A stretch of DNA of 64,000 bases from Carnimonas nigrificans ATCC BAA-78 (GCF_000526695.1 NZ_JAGO01000012.1:62001-126000); one strand, 5' to 3'; shown: positions 18,835 to 27,666, counted from the stretch's first letter. Translations and numbers: made by a program. Notes: generated by a model from the letters alone, not told the origin.

Positions 18835-20022
18835 ATGGCCCAGGACGTTATTACCTCGCTAGGCTTTTTCGATCTTCACCTGTTTGGTGGCGGTCGTGAT
18901 GCACTGGCGCTGGCTGAGCGGCTGGGGCCGGTGTCGCTGTGCCTGCATGCCGATTCACTGTGCGGTGCTCTCCAGCAGCTCATGGACGCGCAGGGCTGGG
19001 CGCGTGATGCGCGCACGCCACAGGCGCTGAAGGGCCAGTGCTGGCTGATCGCCTCGGGTGCCGAGCAGCACGACAGCGAGCTGGTACGTCAGGCGGAAGC
19101 GGCCGATATCGCTTTTTATGCGCCGCGTTTTGCCGAGCGCAGCACGCTGAGACTGCCGCTCAATGTCTCTGTGCCGACTGCTCAGGCCAACACAGCAAGC
19201 GGTTCCTTCACTCGTGGTCATGTCAGTCTGGTGGGGGCTGGGCCGGGAGATCCTGAGCTGCTGACGCTCAAAGCGCTCTCGCGCCTGCGAGAGGCCGAGG
19301 TGCTGATTCATGACCGTCTGGTCAGTGAAGAAGTGCTCGCACTGGCTCCGCCGGAGGTGAAGCGCTTTTACGTGGGCAAGGCGCGTTCCCGGCACAGTGT
19401 CCCCCAGGAAGGTATCAATCGGGCGCTGGTCGAATGGGCGCAGGCAGGCTATCGGGTCGTGCGTTTGAAGGGCGGTGATCCGTTCATGTTTGGCCGTGGT
19501 GGCGAAGAGCTTGAGGAGCTGGCCGATGCGGGTATCGAGTTTGATGTGGTGCCCGGGATCACTGCTGCCCTTGGCGTAGCGGCTTATTCTGGCATTCCCT
19601 TGACCCATCGAGACTATGCGCAATCGGTACGCTTTGTGACCGGCCATTTGAAGAATGGCAGTGTCGATCTCGACTGGAATACGCTGACCGCGGCAGGGCA
19701 AACGCTGGTGTTTTACATGGGGTTGGGCAGTCTGGCGACCATCGTTGAACAGCTTGTTGCCCATGGTGCCGAGCCTGCCACCCCCATTGCACTGGTGGAG
19801 CAGGGCACCACCGCACGCCAGCGCGTACATTGCGGCACTCTGAATGACATTGTGGCTTCACTGGCTGATGTAACCATTGCGCCGCCCACGCTGATTATCG
19901 TGGGGGGCGTAGTAGAGCTTTATTCAAGACTTCACTGGTTTGACCAGCAGCGCGCCGCTAGCCTTGGGTGGCAGCATGGCAAACACGCCTCCCCGCTTGA
20001 GAAGGCCGATAAAGGTCTTTGA
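18835..20022 (+). CDS. Uroporphyrinogen-III C-methyltransferase with an eroded CysG-type N-terminal domain
   Basis: The C-terminal ~265 residues are a complete SUMT/CobA methyltransferase ([60 protein letters not shown] split around residue 245), which makes precorrin-2 from uroporphyrinogen III. The first ~120 residues align loosely with the NAD-binding part of CysG ([29 protein letters not shown]), but the VDAP segment carrying the catalytic Asp of CysG is replaced and the following helical dimer domain (~100 residues) is missing, giving 395 residues instead of ~460. So dehydrogenase and ferrochelatase activity look lost. Its place after serS is the normal cysG place. Confidence 0.9.
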   Translation: MAQDVITSLGFFDLHLFGGGRDALALAERLGPVSLCLHADSLCGALQQLMDAQGWARDARTPQALKGQCWLIASGAEQHDSELVRQAEAADIAFYAPRFAERSTLRLPLNVSVPTAQANTASGSFTRGHVSLVGAGPGDPELLTLKALSRLREAEVLIHDRLVSEEVLALAPPEVKRFYVGKARSRHSVPQEGINRALVEWAQAGYRVVRLKGGDPFMFGRGGEELEELADAGIEFDVVPGITAALGVAAYSGIPLTHRDYAQSVRFVTGHLKNGSVDLDWNTLTAAGQTLVFYMGLGSLATIVEQLVAHGAEPATPIALVEQGTTARQRVHCGTLNDIVASLADVTIAPPTLIIVGGVVELYSRLHWFDQQRAASLGWQHGKHASPLEKADKGL

Positions 20023-20056
20023 TCCTCTTGAACGCAATACCGCGGTCAGGCAGTGA

Positions 20057-20275
20057 TTAGCCGATACCGAATATCGCCTTGAAACTGCTCTCTGCCATAA
20101 AGGCGCTGAGGGCGACGACAACCGGGACCATCATCAGTACTGTGATGGTGATGTACCATTGCAGCTCTTCGTGACGCACGATCTTGCGATAACGATGCTG
20201 CTTGACCCCCGGCCCGTTGCGTAACAGTCGCAAGTGCCTTCTGGCGCGCATGTCGAACATTGCTCGTTTGAACAT
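20057..20275 (-). CDS. Small single-span membrane protein, unknown function
   Basis: A 72-residue protein, not recognised. The first ~40 residues are strongly basic (MRARRHLRLLRN, QHRYRKIVRH), then one membrane helix (~41-62, YITITVLMMVPVVVALSAF) and a short tail. An AAGAGA sequence precedes the ATG. It starts 31 bp after the stop of the secreted low-complexity protein, so the two may share a transcript. Its stop is 35 bp from the end of the converging SUMT gene. Confidence 0.55.
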   Translation of the reverse strand: MFKRAMFDMRARRHLRLLRNGPGVKQHRYRKIVRHEELQWYITITVLMMVPVVVALSAFMAESSFKAIFGIG

Positions 20276-20306
20276 GAATTAATTCTCTTGCGTGGGTACT
20301 GGCTTA

Positions 20307-20663
20307 TCAGCGTACACGGCTGTCACTTGAGCGTGTGGAAGTAGCGCTGGAAGGCTGGGTCGGCTGAGCCATTTGTTGGCGCGTTTGCTGAACCCGCTGA
20401 TTGGAGCGCTGTAGCTGCTGCGTGCGCTGACTACGCTGTGTCGTGCTGTCCGTTGAACGCAACCGGCTGGCATTGCTCTGATTCATGAACTGCTGCTGGC
20501 GTGCCTGATTGTACTGCATGCTGCGGCTGCTCTGCTGAGCGCTGCGATTGGCCTGATTGGCAATGGTATCGTTGCTGGCGGTTTGGGCGAGTACGCTGCC
20601 ACTGCCGATGGTCAGGGCGAGAGCGGTGCTGATAGCCATCAGCCGAGAGTGAAGCAAAGACAT
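20307..20663 (-). CDS. Secreted Gln/Ser/Arg-rich low-complexity protein
   Basis: A 118-residue protein, not recognised. It has a clear signal peptide (residues ~1-26, cleavage after VLAQ or SVLA) and a mature part rich in Gln, Ser, Arg, Asn and Thr with almost no hydrophobic residues, probably disordered. AAGGAGAAG 6 nt before ATG 20663 decides the start over an upstream in-frame ATG at 20708. Such proteins often coat or bind envelope or surface polymers, but no function can be assigned. It is likely co-transcribed with the small membrane protein downstream. Confidence 0.65.
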   Translation of the reverse strand: MSLLHSRLMAISTALALTIGSGSVLAQTASNDTIANQANRSAQQSSRSMQYNQARQQQFMNQSNASRLRSTDSTTQRSQRTQQLQRSNQRVQQTRQQMAQPTQPSSATSTRSSDSRVR

Positions 20664-20876
20664 GATCTTCTCCTTGGCAACATGATTGCCGCGAGTGAAT
20701 GAGCTCATGATACCGCGCTGTTGCCTGAGTGTCCTCTCTGTGTGGCGGGCAACGCAAGGCGCTGGCGTATTCAGCCCGGCAACTTTAGGGAAGAACGTAA
20801 AAAAATGTGGTGAGTTCTGAAACTTTTTGTCTCAGATCAGGTCAATTTAACTGCAAGATTCCTTCTGGGTATATTA

Positions 20877-20908
20877 GGCTCCTTGGTCTTCAAGGGGCCT
20901 CTCTTTTT
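20877..20908 (+). terminator. Orphan Rho-independent terminator (possible small-RNA end)
   Basis: GGCTCCTTG/CAAGGGGCC stem (one G-T pair), 5-nt loop, then TCTCTTTTTT. No plus-strand gene lies upstream: the previous plus-strand gene ended at 20022 and two minus-strand genes intervene. It may therefore end an unannotated small RNA starting in 20760-20870. The rest of the 20664-21201 gap shows no gene. Confidence 0.6.
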
Positions 20909-21201
20909 TGTACTCCTGTCACTCTCCTGTCTGATATTTTCTGCTTTCCATGACTCTCTGATGCTGTCCAGCTTCAGTGCCTTTCTCGTGCGTTGCTGAA
21001 AGAGAGCGAATGCTGTCATTTGGCTATATCCCGATGCTCTCTGGCTGGAAATGGGAAGGGATCGGTAGACCCAAGCATTAATTCTATCGGTTTGACTACT
21101 CGCCTTTAGGCGAATCTCCTGAGATAGCAAAATGTAGTAACGTGGTCGATCGCCCGTAATGGGGCGCTATATAACAACGCACATACGCTAGAGCCTGATT
21201 G

Positions 21202-22542
21202 ATGACTACCCCGATATCCAACACGAGTGAACGGCCCCCTGAGACGCGCACCCTGCGACGTTCCGTTTCAAATACCCTCAAGGGGTCCGTCGGTAACCTG
21301 ATCGAATGGTACGACGTTTACGTCTATTCGGTGTTCGCGATCTATTTCGAGCAGCACTTTTTTGCTCCGGGCGAAAAGAATTCCACCATCTATGTCTGGG
21401 CGATTTTCGCCGCCACCTTTTTGATGCGCCCGATAGGGGCCTGGTACTTTGGCCGCTTTGCTGACCGTCACGGGCGACGCAAAGCGCTTACGCTGTCGGT
21501 CATGGTGATGGCGGCCTGCTCCTTTGTGATCGCCCTTGCGCCCACTGCCGCCACCATTGGTTCCGGTGCGGCGCTGGTGCTGCTGGCGGCGCGCCTGGTG
21601 CAAGGTTTTGCGACCGGCGGTGAATACGGTACCAGTGCTACCTATATGTCGGAGTCGGCGATCAAGGGCTGGCGCGGTTTTCTCTCCTCCTTCCACTATG
21701 TCACGCTGGTAGGCGGGCAGGTATTGGCACAGGTGGTGCTACTGGTGATGCTGCTCTGCTGCGACGCCGAGCAGGTATCAAGCTGGGGCTGGCGTGTCGC
21801 TTTCGCCATCGGTGGATGTGGCGCGATTGCAGCCTTCATGCTCCGGCGCAGCATGGATGAATCCCTCTCGTCAGAAGCGGGAGAGGATCAGCACAAACGT
21901 TCGCAAGGCTCCATGCGCGAGCTGCTCGTCAATCAGTGGAAGCCGCTGCTGATCTGCTTTTTGGTGACCGCTGGCGGTACCATCGCGTTTTACACCTACT
22001 CGGTCACCGGCCCGCGTATTATTCAGGGCAACTTTGCAGGCGACAGCAAACTCGAAGGCACGGTCATTAATCTATTTGTGCTGGTGCTGTTGATGGTGCT
22101 GCAACCGATTGGCGGTGCGCTTTCCGATAAGGTGGGGCGTAAAGCGCTGCTGGTCTTCTTTGGTACTGGCGGTGTGCTCTATACCTGGTACCTGTTGACG
22201 GCGCTGCCTGAAAAGAATACCTGGCTGTCAGCCTTCGTGACCCTGGGCATCGGTTTTGTGATTCTTACCGGTTACACCTCGATCAATGCGTTGGTGAAAG
22301 CCGAGCTGTTCCCGGCCCATGTGCGTGCCCTTGGGGTTGGCTTTGGCTATGCGGTTGGTAACTCCGCCTTCGGTGGTACTGCGCCGCTGCTTTATCAGGC
22401 GGCAGTCAGCACCCAGCACCTGAACGCCTTCATTATTTATGCGACCGCTATCATGGCGGTGTCGCTGGTGGTGTACATCTTCTTTATCAAGGACAGTAAA
22501 GAGAGTTTGCTGGATGTGCAGCACAACACACCGCGCCATTAG
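21202..22542 (+). CDS. MHS-family MFS transporter (organic-acid:H+ symporter type)
   Basis: A 446-residue carrier with 12 hydrophobic helices of the metabolite:H+ symporter family (KgtP, ShiA, ProP relatives). Signatures are GNLIEWYDVYVYS in helix 1, the GRFADRHGRRKAL loop between helices 2 and 3, RLVQGFATGGEYG in helix 4, and GALSDKVGRKALL between helices 8 and 9. ATG 21202 is taken over the preceding in-frame TTG. Substrate is unknown; dicarboxylates, shikimate and betaine are family precedents. A strong terminator follows and no enzyme gene is in the same transcript. Confidence 0.9.
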   Translation: MTTPISNTSERPPETRTLRRSVSNTLKGSVGNLIEWYDVYVYSVFAIYFEQHFFAPGEKNSTIYVWAIFAATFLMRPIGAWYFGRFADRHGRRKALTLSVMVMAACSFVIALAPTAATIGSGAALVLLAARLVQGFATGGEYGTSATYMSESAIKGWRGFLSSFHYVTLVGGQVLAQVVLLVMLLCCDAEQVSSWGWRVAFAIGGCGAIAAFMLRRSMDESLSSEAGEDQHKRSQGSMRELLVNQWKPLLICFLVTAGGTIAFYTYSVTGPRIIQGNFAGDSKLEGTVINLFVLVLLMVLQPIGGALSDKVGRKALLVFFGTGGVLYTWYLLTALPEKNTWLSAFVTLGIGFVILTGYTSINALVKAELFPAHVRALGVGFGYAVGNSAFGGTAPLLYQAAVSTQHLNAFIIYATAIMAVSLVVYIFFIKDSKESLLDVQHNTPRH

Positions 22543-22582
22543 CCTTCAAGAACGCTTCGGCTCGGTAAATGAGTAAACAGGA

Positions 22583-22606
22583 AAGCGGCGCGCGAGCGCC
22601 GCTTTT
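22583..22606 (+). terminator. Terminator after the MHS transporter gene
   Basis: A perfect 9-bp stem AAGCGGCGC/GCGCCGCTT with a GCGA tetraloop and TTTT, 41 bp past the stop codon. The rest of the gap to 22841 shows no gene. Confidence 0.85.
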
Positions 22607-22841
22607 GCTTGGTGACGTGCGTCGTTGCTCAGTGCCTTGTGCGAGAACGTTCGTGTGTGGGCTGCGTTTTATGTAGGCGACAGTCGCTATCGCGCCATAA
22701 AGCGGGCAGCGAGCGCTAATGGATTGACCAGTCTCGGAAGTGGGCCAATGGTCGGGCTTTACACCTGCCAGAGCTGGCAGCCAGGATTTAACGAATTCGT
22801 TTGATTGATGTTGATTACCAGAATCTTTAATGGAGTGCTGC

Positions 22842-24461
22842 ATGACCTCTTTCCTCGATAATACGCCCGATATGGTGGGCGCTGTGCTGGATTGCATTCT
22901 GCTTTCGCCGGAGCTGATAGAGCTGCCCACCGAAGGCGGTGGCCGTGTCGTGCTGCGTAACGATTGGAGCAGCGATAACGGTCAGGTCGCGATCCTTTCA
23001 GGAGGAGGCGCGGGGCATGAACCGGCGCACGCCCGTTTTATTGGGCCAGGCATGCTAACCGGCGCGATTGTGGGAGACCTGTTTGCCTCGCCAAGCGTGG
23101 GGGCCGTCGAAAGCGCCATCGAAGCAGTGACTGGTGAAGCAGGGTGCCTGCTGGTGGTCAAGAACTACACGGGAGATCGACTCAATTTCGGCCTGGCCGC
23201 CGAGCGCTGTCGCGCCAAGGGACTGAACGTGGAAGTGGTGCTGGTCGGTGATGATGTGTCGCTTGAAGGGATGCAGCACCCGCGCGGCCTGGCCGGTACC
23301 GTATTGATCCACAAGATCGCCGGTTTTTGTGCCGGTCAGGGAGCGTCGCTGGCAAGCGTTGCCCAGTGCGCGCGCGATAGTGCGCAACAGCTACGGACGG
23401 TGGGCCTTGCGCTGGCCCCGGCACAGCTTCCCGGGCAGGCAGCGCACGCGCAACAGCCCGCGCTGGGACTGGGCATTCATAACGAGCCGGGAGCGCGTAA
23501 TACCAGCGTCACCTCGGCTCAGGATGCCATCAGGCAGGTAGTCGATGCCCTTGATCTTCCGCAGGAAGAGGGGAAATGGATCGTTGCGGTCAACGATCTG
23601 GGCGGATGCTCTCCGCAGGAGCGAGAGCTGCTGGCAGGTGCGCTGGTGGCCGAGCTGGGGCACGCCACTATCGACCTGTTGATTGGCCCCGCGGTCATGA
23701 TGAGCGCGCTGGGCATGCACGGTTTCTCGGTCACGGTGCTGCCCAGCACCCCCGAGCTGATCGAAGCACTCTCGGCGCCGGTTACTGTGAGCGCCTGGCC
23801 TGGCGGTATCTCTCCCCATCAGCCCCAGCGCATGGAGGAGCACAGGCAGCACAATGCCGATGTGGCGAGCGATTGCCCGCGTGATTCTGCTACTGAAGCT
23901 GGGCTGAAACGGGTGGCCGATACCTTGATCGAGCACATGGATCAACTGAATGAGCTGGATGGCTATAGCGGCGATGCCGATGCAGGCAGTACCTTTGCCG
24001 CAGGTGCCAAAGCCCTTTTGGAAGCGCTTGACCGCGAGACGCTGGGCAGCGGTGACAGGGCGACGCTAACGGCTCAACTGGCGACACTGCTTGAGCACAG
24101 CATGGGCGGCTCCAGCGGCATTCTGCTGTCGATGCTGTTTACCGCCGCCAGTGCATCCCTCAACCAGAGGGAATCACTGCCTGCCGCGCTAGCCAAAGGC
24201 ATTGAGAAAGTCACCTTCTACGGCGGAGCGCGCGAGGGGGATCGCACCATGCTCGACGCGCTGATTCCTGCGGTAGAAGCATTACAGCAGGGCCAGTCCC
24301 TCAAGGAGGCAGCGCACGCAGCCCAGCAAGGGGCTGAAAATACTGCCCACCTCAAGGCTAATGCGGGCAGGGCTGCCTATGTGCCGGAGGAGGCTCAGAA
24401 GGGGCATATGGACCCCGGTGCCCGGGCCATTGCGCTGATTTTTGACGCATTGGCGCGCTAG
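22842..24461 (+). CDS. dhaK: ATP-dependent dihydroxyacetone kinase (DhaK-DhaL fusion)
   Basis: A 539-residue two-domain kinase that phosphorylates dihydroxyacetone (or glyceraldehyde) with ATP, the single-chain type known from Citrobacter. The DhaK domain (~1-330) has LSGGGAGHEPAH near residue 50, VKNYTGDRLNF, and GLGIHNEPG (~212) with the His that forms the covalent hemiaminal. The DhaL domain (~350-539) has the Mg-binding Asp pattern in GYSGDADAGSTFA and GGSSGILLSM. TGGAG 6 nt upstream supports ATG 22842 over 22830. It is alone, with no glycerol dehydrogenase or PTS-type DhaM nearby. Confidence 0.94.
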   Translation: MTSFLDNTPDMVGAVLDCILLSPELIELPTEGGGRVVLRNDWSSDNGQVAILSGGGAGHEPAHARFIGPGMLTGAIVGDLFASPSVGAVESAIEAVTGEAGCLLVVKNYTGDRLNFGLAAERCRAKGLNVEVVLVGDDVSLEGMQHPRGLAGTVLIHKIAGFCAGQGASLASVAQCARDSAQQLRTVGLALAPAQLPGQAAHAQQPALGLGIHNEPGARNTSVTSAQDAIRQVVDALDLPQEEGKWIVAVNDLGGCSPQERELLAGALVAELGHATIDLLIGPAVMMSALGMHGFSVTVLPSTPELIEALSAPVTVSAWPGGISPHQPQRMEEHRQHNADVASDCPRDSATEAGLKRVADTLIEHMDQLNELDGYSGDADAGSTFAAGAKALLEALDRETLGSGDRATLTAQLATLLEHSMGGSSGILLSMLFTAASASLNQRESLPAALAKGIEKVTFYGGAREGDRTMLDALIPAVEALQQGQSLKEAAHAAQQGAENTAHLKANAGRAAYVPEEAQKGHMDPGARAIALIFDALAR

Positions 24462-24468
24462 GGCAGAG

Positions 24469-24508
24469 AGCGTAAGCGATCAATGCAACAGGAGTGACCG
24501 CTTACGCT
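24469..24508. terminator. Hairpin between dihydroxyacetone kinase and bestrophin genes
   Basis: AGCGTAAGCG/CGCTTACGCT, a perfect 10-bp stem with a 20-nt loop that can pair 3 bp further, sits 7 bp after the kinase stop, between converging genes. No T-run. Confidence 0.5.
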
Positions 24509-24548
24509 TAAGTACCAATTGGAGAGCAGCCCATTCACCCCATCAGGG

Positions 24549-25478
24549 CTAGTTCAATATGTACTTCTCTCCCGGGATGGGCGCCGGAGCTTCCAGCGGG
24601 CTGTCGATCGCCTGAAGGGTCTCTATTTCCAACTGCCGCGTCATGGTATCAATTGCGAGGCTATTGTTTTCACGGCTAAAGGGTGAAGCCAGCTCTTCGG
24701 AGAGCGCATCGAAGCCAAAGAACGTATAGGCCACCAGCGCGGCAAGAATAGGTGTGGCACTGCCGATGGAAGCTACAATTCCCCAGGGCAAGAGCACGCA
24801 GTAGGCATAGGCCGTGCGGTGCAGCAGTAGCATGTACGCAAAGGGAATGGGCGTAGTGAGAATGCGTTCGCAGGCGCAGTAGTCTTCAGAAAGCTGATTG
24901 AGGCAACGGTTGATATCTCGCAGCGATGTGCTGTCAATCAGCCCCTGCTGATGCCATCTTCCCAGTTCCTGCCCCATGATCTGCAAAATGCCCACCGCCT
25001 TGTTGGTGCGCTTTTCCAGCAAGTCATTATCGTCCGGCGAAAGATAACGCGCGCTCTCGAACTCGTTGTGTTGCTGACGAAGGCGGTGATTCACTGCATG
25101 GATGAAGGCGATGTTGAGATGCGCGATCCTCTCCCTGCATGCGTGGCTGACCTCATCTTCGGTGCAGAAAAACGTATTCATCTGTCGATTCAGATTACGG
25201 CTTGAAAACATGAGCGACCCCCACAGTTTTCGGCCTTCCCACCACCTTTCGTAGCTGGCGTGATTCCTGAACCCCAGAAACAGTGACAGCGAAATGCCCA
25301 GTAACGTAAACGCGGTCACACTGGAAATGGAAAACAGCTCGGGATAGTAGCGGTGCAGCACTACTGCAAGTATCGCCAGCGCCAGAATCGCGGCCACCTT
25401 GGGAAATGTCTTGGGTATGATCGACCCTTGAACGACAAAGAAAAGGCGCCAGAATCCCGGATTTTCGCGTACGACCAT
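24549..25478 (-). CDS. Bestrophin-family (YneE/UPF0187) ion channel
   Basis: A membrane protein of 309 residues of the bacterial bestrophin family, which form pentameric ion channels (cation-selective in the studied Klebsiella protein). Family features are the start MVVRENPGFWRLFF, the pore-lining helix FTLLGISLSLFLGFRNHASYERWWEGR, RNLNRQ, and the C-terminal helix pair FFGFDALSEELASPF, where bestrophins carry an acidic cluster. Start Met 25478 is chosen from family length (~305) and GGAG 9 nt upstream; an in-frame start at 25613 would add 45 unlikely residues. Converges on the kinase gene. Confidence 0.9.
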   Translation of the reverse strand: MVVRENPGFWRLFFVVQGSIIPKTFPKVAAILALAILAVVLHRYYPELFSISSVTAFTLLGISLSLFLGFRNHASYERWWEGRKLWGSLMFSSRNLNRQMNTFFCTEDEVSHACRERIAHLNIAFIHAVNHRLRQQHNEFESARYLSPDDNDLLEKRTNKAVGILQIMGQELGRWHQQGLIDSTSLRDINRCLNQLSEDYCACERILTTPIPFAYMLLLHRTAYAYCVLLPWGIVASIGSATPILAALVAYTFFGFDALSEELASPFSRENNSLAIDTMTRQLEIETLQAIDSPLEAPAPIPGEKYILN

Positions 25479-25817
25479 TTGCAGTAGCTCCCCATTTGAA
25501 AACGGTGTTGTAAAAAGTGCCTCGATTATGGCCCTGGCGCGCCGAACAATCCAATGGCACCTCGCTGCTGGCAATAGGGAAGTCATGTACGCATTCAAGT
25601 GCCACGCTGACAAAGAAGGGCGAAGAAACGTGGGGTCTGGTGCTGATGAGAGGAACGGTTATTCGGTGTAAGGCTTATCACGGGAAAGGGTTTAAATGGC
25701 TTGAAGCAGGTCGTTCTTATGAGATTTGGCAGATAACAGCGTCGATCTTCCGGCATAAGATATTTCTTCCTCCAGAAAATTCATGGCAACGCAAGGCAGG
25801 ATCGTGAGAGGGTGAAT

Positions 25818-25827
25818 GGGTATACCC
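25818..25827. promoter_or_regulatory. Perfect palindrome followed by a GNRA hairpin
   Basis: GGGTATACCC is a perfect 10-bp palindrome. Right after it, ATGAC-GAAA-GTCAT (25829-25842) forms a hairpin with a GAAA tetraloop. Both lie in the 537-bp gap between the bestrophin and AroE-like genes and could be operator or leader elements. Function unknown. Confidence 0.3.
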
Positions 25828-25857
25828 CATGACGAAAGTCATATGGAGGATACCGAT

Positions 25858-25950
25858 GTGATTAATTTATATTTAAGAAGGGCTTTTTTCGACATTTGTT
25901 TGTGCTCGGAAGGGGGCCTGGTGGGGGCCGTCGATATAGGCTTCCCCTGA
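25858..25950 (+). CDS. Possible 30-residue small ORF upstream of the AroE-like gene
   Basis: GTG 25858 opens a 30-codon frame beginning MINLYLRRAFFD and ending GFP before TGA. GGAGG at 25845-25849 is a strong ribosome site, 8 nt before GTG. Two nt earlier an ATG at 25856 is followed directly by TGA, a start-stop pair served by the same site. The peptide could be a leader for the gene 65 bp downstream, or chance. A T8 run lies at 25985-25992, but no clear hairpin stands directly before it. Confidence 0.25.
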   Translation: MINLYLRRAFFDICLCSEGGLVGAVDIGFP

Positions 25951-26015
25951 GGCCCTTGCGAAAGAGGCATTAAAGCCCGTACATTTTTTTTAACCCTGTC
26001 TTGCCGGAGGTATTC

Positions 26016-26840
26016 ATGCCTAGCTCAATTCCCGCCCTTTGCGGGTCTATCATGGGTAGTCCTTTCTCCCTTAGTGCTCGCATTCACAATGCCGCTTATC
26101 AGGCACTGGGGCTTGATTACACCTTTGTCTGTTTTGGCGTTGATGATCCCGAAGCGGCCGTGGCTGCCATTCGCACCCTGGGCATCCGAGGCTCCAACGT
26201 TTCCATGCCCTACAAGCAGGCTGTTATCGAACACCTTGATGAGTTGACCGAGCCTGCTCGGGCCATCGGTGCCGTGAACACCATCAATCACGTTGATGGC
26301 AGGCTGATTGGCTACAACACCGACTATATCGGTGCCATTCGTGCCTTGAAGGAAGCCGTTGATCCGCGCGGCAAGCGCGTAGCGGTACTGGGCGCCGGTG
26401 GGGCGGCTCGCGCCATTGTCTATGGCTTGGTCAATGAAGAAGCGACGGTGACCGTTTTCAACCGCACCGCCGATAAAGCCAAGGCGCTGATCGAGGATTT
26501 CGATGCCAGCTACGGTGGCGACTTCGATGCGTTTAACGCCGATGATTTTGATGTGGTCATCAACGCGACGTCCATCGGATTTCGTGCCCCTGACCAAACG
26601 CCTTTGGAAGCCTCACAGCTTGCGTCTCATCTGGTGGTCATGGACGTGGCCTTTATTCCGTCACGCACCCGTTTCATCAAGGAAGCAAATGGTATCGGTT
26701 GCACTACCGTCGCCGGTACGCGCATGATGATCCATCAATCCTGTGGGCAGGTAGAGCTGTATACGGGGGTGGATGAAGCGCCCTTCGATACGATGCAAGC
26801 GGCCATGCTTGACGAGATCGAGCGCACCGAAAGCGCCTGA
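26016..26840 (+). CDS. Shikimate dehydrogenase-family protein (AroE-like)
   Basis: NADP-dependent oxidoreductase of the shikimate/quinate dehydrogenase family, 274 residues. Substrate-domain motifs are SLSARIHN (variant of the usual SxSP), NVSMPYKQ with the catalytic Lys, AVNTINH and GYNTDYIG with the catalytic Asp. The nucleotide domain has VAVLGAGGAARA (~residue 122) and NRT. GGAGG 6 nt upstream selects ATG 26016. The SxSA variant and the setting beside a cupin and transporters suggest a catabolic or paralogous family member (SdhL/YdiB-like) rather than the biosynthetic aroE; this is inference. The main aroE would be elsewhere. Confidence 0.85.
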   Translation: MPSSIPALCGSIMGSPFSLSARIHNAAYQALGLDYTFVCFGVDDPEAAVAAIRTLGIRGSNVSMPYKQAVIEHLDELTEPARAIGAVNTINHVDGRLIGYNTDYIGAIRALKEAVDPRGKRVAVLGAGGAARAIVYGLVNEEATVTVFNRTADKAKALIEDFDASYGGDFDAFNADDFDVVINATSIGFRAPDQTPLEASQLASHLVVMDVAFIPSRTRFIKEANGIGCTTVAGTRMMIHQSCGQVELYTGVDEAPFDTMQAAMLDEIERTESA

Positions 26841-26919
26841 TCTTCGGGAGTCTCCCGAGGTACGGCAATACCGCTCATTTGTCGAATTATTCAGCACATA
26901 ATGATCTGGAGGAGAAAAC

Positions 26920-27537
26920 ATGCCAATTCAAACTGGACGACGTCACTTCCTCATCGGTGCAGGTGCCGTCCTTGGAGCAACGGTCATGACGGGTAATTCA
27001 CTGAATGTACTGGCGGCTCAGAGCGGGGATGTCTCAGCCGACCATTTTATGCTGACCGCCCATGACTGGGTGCCCAACAACGCCCATCTGCCGGTGCTAC
27101 AGTATCAGGGCGCAATCACGCGCCCGCGCGACGGTATGGACCTTGCTTCCACCATGGAGCAGATATTTAACGAGAACGGTTGGCCTCCCCAGTGGCGTTG
27201 GGGCATTTACCCCTTCCACCACTACCATACCGAAGGCCACGAAGTGCTCGGCGTATTTGCGGGCGAGGCTCAGGTGATGCTCGGCGGCCCCGGTGGGCGT
27301 ACCGTCACCATGAAAAAGGGTGATGTCGTAGTGCTGCCAACCGGCACAGGGCACCGCTGCCTTCAGGCGTCGGATGATTTCCAGGTGGTGGGCGCCTACC
27401 CTCCCGGAGAGCACGCCGATATCAATCGCAGTGCCCCGGATGAGGCGATGAAGGAGCGTATTCGTACCACGAGCTTCCCTAACAGTGATCCGGTGACTGG
27501 TGAAGGCGGGCCATTGACGCGCCTGTGGCAAAGCTGA
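26920..27537 (+). CDS. Tat-exported cupin protein (YjlB-like)
   Basis: A 205-residue single-domain cupin. The N-terminus RRHFLIGAGAVLGATVM is a twin-arginine-type signal (RRxFL), with likely cleavage after VLAA, so the protein should be folded and exported, probably with its metal. The cupin barrel has metal ligands in HHYHTEGHEV (~residues 103-112) and TGTGHRC (~143). The opening stretch WVPNNAHLPVLQYQGA resembles YjlB of Bacillus, which is cytosolic; the Tat signal is the odd feature. It follows the AroE-like gene by 79 bp, in the same direction. Enzymatic role unknown. Confidence 0.8.
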   Translation: MPIQTGRRHFLIGAGAVLGATVMTGNSLNVLAAQSGDVSADHFMLTAHDWVPNNAHLPVLQYQGAITRPRDGMDLASTMEQIFNENGWPPQWRWGIYPFHHYHTEGHEVLGVFAGEAQVMLGGPGGRTVTMKKGDVVVLPTGTGHRCLQASDDFQVVGAYPPGEHADINRSAPDEAMKERIRTTSFPNSDPVTGEGGPLTRLWQS

Positions 27538-27666
27538 TCGTGATCACGGGAATATCGCCAACGAGCAGCTTGCGCATTTCATAAGCCTTGATGGAAGCGA
27601 GTGATTTTATAGCTCGCATAATCATGAGCGAATGAGAGCGCAGCGTCAGCGTTATTGCGTTCTATA

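Noticed and set aside
20837-21130. 97-codon minus-strand frame
   Set aside because: Irregular Lys/Arg/Ser-rich peptide with no ribosome site, and it includes the strong terminator at 20877-20908.
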